From contig DPRT01000078.1 of NCBI GenBank assembly GCA_003538615.1, forward strand, positions 16,072 to 22,566: a DNA stretch of 6,495 nucleotides. The letters run 5' to 3'. The DNA is from Holophagaceae bacterium (GTDB lineage: Bacteria > Acidobacteriota > Holophagae > Holophagales > Holophagaceae). Shown piece by piece: positions 4,501 to 6,495 of the stretch (positions are counted from its first letter, which is position 1; each line of letters starts with the position of its first letter). Position numbers and translations under genes: made by a program. Below the pieces are notes generated by a model that searched no databases, was not told where the DNA came from, and saw only the letters and a program-made list of their open reading frames with translations.

Positions 4501-6495
4501 GACGGTGGCCACGGAATACCTGGGGCCCGCCTCCCTGCCCCCCGGGGGATCGGCCTTCGTGGGGCCCATCCAGAAGGTCACCACCGGCGGAACCCAGGTG
4601 AAGTGGTTTGAGCAGGACGCGGCGGGCCGGCTGGTGCGCATCACCACGCCCGTGACCCGCCACTCCAGCCCCCTGAAGGTCGACACCCTCACGGTGCAGA
4701 ACCTCCGGACCGAGTACCGCTACGACGGAGCGGATCGCCTCAAGGAGGTGAAGCAGGTCGACGAGGCGGGCCGGGCGCAGGTGCGCACCTGGGCCTACAA
4801 CGGGCTGGGGTGGCTGAGCGCCCTCGTCCAGCCCGAAAGCGGGACGACCTCGTACGGCGCCTTCACAGTGGCGGGCGCCCCGACGGTCACCTCCTATGCG
4901 GGCCGGGTGGTGCGGATGACGCCGGATTGGATGGGCCGGCCGCGGAGCGTCAGTGCCGACGACGGCAGCGTGTCCCAGACCTTTGCCTACGACACGGCGG
5001 TGGGCGGCAGGGGCAAGCTGGCGCGCAGCACGGATGGGGCCCTCGCCACGAGCTACGCCTATGGCGGCCAGGGCGGACGGCTGAGCAGCCTCACCGCGGC
5101 GGTGCCGGTGCAGGGCGCCACCCAGACCTTCACCCAGACCTTCGGCTACGACACCTACGGGAACCGCACCTCGGGCAGCACCGGCCACGCGGCCTGGACC
5201 CAGGGCCACCACCTGGCGGCGGGCCTGCCGAGCCTGCTGAAGCTCGGCACCCAGACTGTGGCCAACACGCCCTGGACCTCGTACGATCCCGCGAGCTGGG
5301 CCCTGAAGCAGATCGAGTACGGCAACGGCACCCGGAGCGCCTTCAACTACGGTGTCGATCAGGTCCGGCTGGCCCAGGTCACCCACAGCCCGGCTGCCGG
5401 CGGCCCTCTCGCCCAGTGGGCCTACGAGTACGACGGCGTGGGGAACCTGGTCCGGGAGACGGATGTCCTCACCGGGGCCTTCGACCAGTACGGGTACGAC
5501 GAGCTGGACCGCCTCATCTCCGCCATCGTGCAGTCCCCCACCTACGGGGAGCAGCTCCAGCAGTTCGACTACGACGCCTTCGGCAACCGGACCTCCAGCA
5601 CCCTCCAGCGGGTGACGGCCTGGAGCGGCGCCAAGGGGGCGTCTCCCGCCACCACCACCGCCTCCGCCGTGGTGGGGGCCCCGGGCCGCCAGGTGGTGAA
5701 CGCCGCCTTCACCCAGGGCAGCGCCGACCTCCTGAAGAACCGCCTGCCCGCCACCACGAGCGCCGGACTGCCCACCGGGGCGGTCTATGATGCTCAGGGG
5801 AACCTGACCCAGGTCTTTGACAAGCCCTCCACCGTGAGCCCGGCAGTGATCTCCCTGTCGTACGACGCCCTGGGCCGGGTGCGGAGCGTGTCGAACTCGA
5901 CCACGGGCCTCACCGAGCGGTACCAGTACACGGCCGAGGGGCTGCGGACGGTGGTGGAGGAATACCGCGGCGCCACCCTCCAGAAGACCCGGGTCCACCT
6001 CTACAACGATGCCCGGCAGCTGGTGAGCCAGTGGGAGAAGGCCCCTGCCGGGGCCCTCGCCTGGACCCGGGACCTCCTCTACCTGGGCACCCGCGAAGCC
6101 GCCGAGGTCGATGCGGCCGGCATGCATGTGACCCTGGTGGACCACCTGGGCTCGCCCCGGATCGTCACCGGGCCCACAGGGGCCAAGGAAAGCACCCAGA
6201 AATACCTGCCCTTTGGAGAACTGCTCGAACAATCCGGAAGCTTCAAGGTCGCCAAGGGCTACACGAACCACGAACGAACCGACAGCAGCGGGCTCATCTA
6301 CATGCAGGCACGCTTCTACGTGCCCTGGTTCGGGCGCTTCGCCAGTCCAGACCCTGCGCGGGACCAGCACTTCGAGTTCACCCAGAGCTGGAACATCGCC
6401 AGCTATGTGCGGAACAACCCGATCATGAACACCGATCCGACGGGGATGCTGACGGCAGACGGTCGAAAGGAAGAGGACGAGAAAAAGGCGGATGG
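1451..6495 (+). CDS. Secreted RHS/YD-repeat protein, probable polymorphic-toxin carrier (3' end outside window)
   Basis: One uninterrupted frame of 1681 codons runs from ATG 1451 through the right edge with no stop. The protein starts with a Sec signal peptide (residues 1-21). A long RHS/SpvB-type N-terminal region (about 22-800) follows; near its start is a GAASLNLPLGPG segment typical of that class. About a dozen YD-type repeats occupy residues 802-1560, and an RHS-associated core with DHLGSPR and YLPFGE ends at DPTG (1662-1665). RHS repeats form a beta-cage shell that encloses a C-terminal effector. The usual hypervariable tip should follow DPTG, but only a charged 16-residue start of it is in view, so toxin activity is not shown. 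With a signal peptide and no PAAR, VgrG-binding or membrane segment, export by Sec (WapA-like) is likelier than by type VI secretion. A surface or adhesive role is the alternative. Mature cysteines are few (C483, C963, C976). Upstream lie a sigma-54-like element and tandem repeats, suggesting regulated, separate transcription. Confidence 0.92.
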   Translation, partial: MLRRILMCLGVACFAALPVVAQSYQTSFSDVRFDRAKGPATFHAGVEVDAASGAASLNLPLGPGIGARGLHFRPTLSMRMAPQLGISSAEENAIILPAWGQSDALWGTITLDTLYQRSFGSASFSPGSLDLGPLVSAFDRKPTTYSLPGGGGGRVLGQLPAGMDAPTVQALLGRFGFGAADAVGFVPGAVGRATKVPLVQMGSDGSLIVGLRAAGPSSQLTDEVSADIQRDPSSTYRWDLPRRMVVIQGEIAYEFHYVQHIYMPIPIPYLSVPPKTQLYQGHYAITRIRNKLGESISFTYDGDGIGYTATWSVNPAVRVRVYRETDVAVAPGIPQLMDSRLQVSAATRIRVAYQGLPQPLSSYLLEASNPEGNALIPYLGGGPESPAATRPEGAWVLDRSEFGAAWDPIQPLRVRQEGSGEEIRFSYAAGEATTWGLETIAPTVLSRVTTPTRTIDLGWKPYPFRMNYSPEGWGGMLSSSAPCRPAYAYGVTSVTESDGVQSRAVTHERRTPTSNWGFYQQGTAPPDQWVDPTFYDAITHADGTISVHRFMEPSNAAGTSIQALAFLKTLEREVRYYAPGADWQSDLAVTQPASSTAYKWVVKDRFDVRTAGAPTGNLGQQSVPYPTRTRTWDKESQVLTTEETTDWDTTAFGWKTSHRITTLAAAPSLERDERSLAQQGLGAPAYAAGQGVYRRVDKTFAAKASDWIFARVKTEQTTTVQDGTGFRASEAALPEAQPLLTRTFHASLNRVEALVLSHPAAPTVTTAFSYQGTSGRSGFELQSAYLQSAGLVLSGQMGVSAYGYDANGYLASISRKPEAGITLTSSQVSDELGRSLSQTDLNGVVRTFTRDGAGRLTHIHSSDGGEATSIAYDDTDHRGITVIRGAQTAEYRYNGFGELVLERRRGPDGQWSHRLYGYDAAGRNTGTTIWMAGTGSSREAEWARRNLTRLTSITTTTPGRTVCKVWGLDEDGQAVCLAWQTLPGTTTTTEDPAMYPGQATTYDARGRVIEVRDANGVTVATEYLGPASLPPGGSAFVGPIQKVTTGGTQVKWFEQDAAGRLVRITTPVTRHSSPLKVDTLTVQNLRTEYRYDGADRLKEVKQVDEAGRAQVRTWAYNGLGWLSALVQPESGTTSYGAFTVAGAPTVTSYAGRVVRMTPDWMGRPRSVSADDGSVSQTFAYDTAVGGRGKLARSTDGALATSYAYGGQGGRLSSLTAAVPVQGATQTFTQTFGYDTYGNRTSGSTGHAAWTQGHHLAAGLPSLLKLGTQTVANTPWTSYDPASWALKQIEYGNGTRSAFNYGVDQVRLAQVTHSPAAGGPLAQWAYEYDGVGNLVRETDVLTGAFDQYGYDELDRLISAIVQSPTYGEQLQQFDYDAFGNRTSSTLQRVTAWSGAKGASPATTTASAVVGAPGRQVVNAAFTQGSADLLKNRLPATTSAGLPTGAVYDAQGNLTQVFDKPSTVSPAVISLSYDALGRVRSVSNSTTGLTERYQYTAEGLRTVVEEYRGATLQKTRVHLYNDARQLVSQWEKAPAGALAWTRDLLYLGTREAAEVDAAGMHVTLVDHLGSPRIVTGPTGAKESTQKYLPFGELLEQSGSFKVAKGYTNHERTDSSGLIYMQARFYVPWFGRFASPDPARDQHFEFTQSWNIASYVRNNPIMNTDPTGMLTADGRKEEDEKKAD
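1514..3850 (+). other. N-terminal RHS/SpvB-type region of the RHS protein, largely unassigned
   Basis: Residues 22-800 carry no YD repeats. The start reads like the opening of SpvB/TcaC and long RHS proteins: a GVEVDAASGAASLNLPLGPG segment, then a GLHFRPTLSM strand. Around residue 288, ITRIRNKLGESISFTYDGDG fits the I-x-N-x-x-G-x-x-I-x-F-x-Y strand pattern seen before RHS cages. The rest is Thr/Ser/aromatic-rich and beta-like, and I do not recognise a named catalytic domain in it. It contains one cysteine (C483). Likely roles are cage plug, substrate or surface binding, or export scaffold; this is inference. Confidence 0.6.
3854..6139 (+). repeat. YD-repeat array (protein-level) of the RHS protein
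   Basis: Degenerate Y-x-Y-D-x-x-G-R/N units of the RHS cage begin at: YGYDANG (residue 802), YRYNGFG (891), YGYDAAGR (916), TYDARGR (1001), YRYDGADR (1089), FGYDTYGNR (1231), YEYDGVGN (about 1325), YGYDELDR (1347), FDYDAFGNR (1372), VYDAQGN (1445) and SYDALGR (1470). Weaker ones are FTRDGAGR, FEQDAAGR and WAYNGLG. Units are irregularly spaced and diverged in DNA, so this is an old protein repeat rather than a recent tandem duplication. Such repeats spiral into a hollow beta shell. Confidence 0.9.
6140..6445 (+). other. RHS repeat-associated core domain, ending at DPTG
   Basis: Residues 1564-1665 hold the family core: DHLGSPRIVT, YLPFGE at 1585, a GLIYMQARFY segment with A1620, FGRFASPDP ending at P1635, then QSWN, YVRNNP and DPTG at 1662-1665. 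The core closes the cage and, in studied relatives, includes an aspartyl autoprotease that frees the tip. The two candidate aspartates, D1634 and D1662, are kept. Two differences from the common form stand out: V1624 where ARYYDP has Asp, and Met instead of Leu after DPTG. Confidence 0.88.

Noticed and set aside
4810..5790. A 326-codon plus-strand open frame in another phase
   Set aside because: It overlaps the YD repeats, and its product is Arg/Gly/Pro/His-rich with no motif; the real frame shows conserved YD units throughout.
3956..6370. An 804-codon open frame on the minus strand
   Set aside because: It lies fully antisense to the RHS gene. Its translation is Gly/Ala/Val/His/Arg-rich without any domain, a usual by-product of strong G/C third-position bias.

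Overview
The window is very GC-rich, densely coding bacterial DNA. It holds three protein genes; two of them are cut by the window ends. Strong G/C bias at third codon positions, an intact Rel/SpoT-type hydrolase motif, and an RHS core with a QSWN...Y...NNP...DPTG ending would fit a high-GC free-living bacterium. The RHS core style recalls Acidobacteriota (Holophaga/Geothrix-like), but this placement is a guess. No rRNA, tRNA, CRISPR array, insertion sequence or attachment site is visible.

Left part (1-1344): two housekeeping-type genes diverge from a 58-bp gap. On the minus strand, 425 to 1 is the N-terminal HD hydrolase part of a RelA/SpoT-family (p)ppGpp enzyme. On the plus strand, 484-1344 is a complete SAM-dependent methyltransferase resembling the TrmN6/YfiC class. 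The gap contains a perfect 9-bp inverted repeat, with one arm just upstream of each start codon.

Middle (1345-1450): a 106-bp control region unusually rich in structure. It has a sigma-54-like -24/-12 element, an AT-rich 10-bp tandem repeat (TTAACATCTY, 2.6 copies), a short palindrome that can form a leader hairpin, and a clear Shine-Dalgarno sequence.

Right part (1451-6495): one continuous reading frame of at least 1681 codons encodes a secreted RHS/YD-repeat protein. It runs off the right end without a stop. Its order is Sec signal peptide, a long SpvB/RHS-type N-terminal beta region, about a dozen YD-type repeats, then an RHS-associated core ending at DPTG. Only 16 residues after that motif are visible, so the variable C-terminal tip (often a toxin) and any immunity gene lie beyond the window. 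The likely picture is conserved housekeeping genes followed by an individually controlled, exported polymorphic-toxin-type or surface RHS gene.
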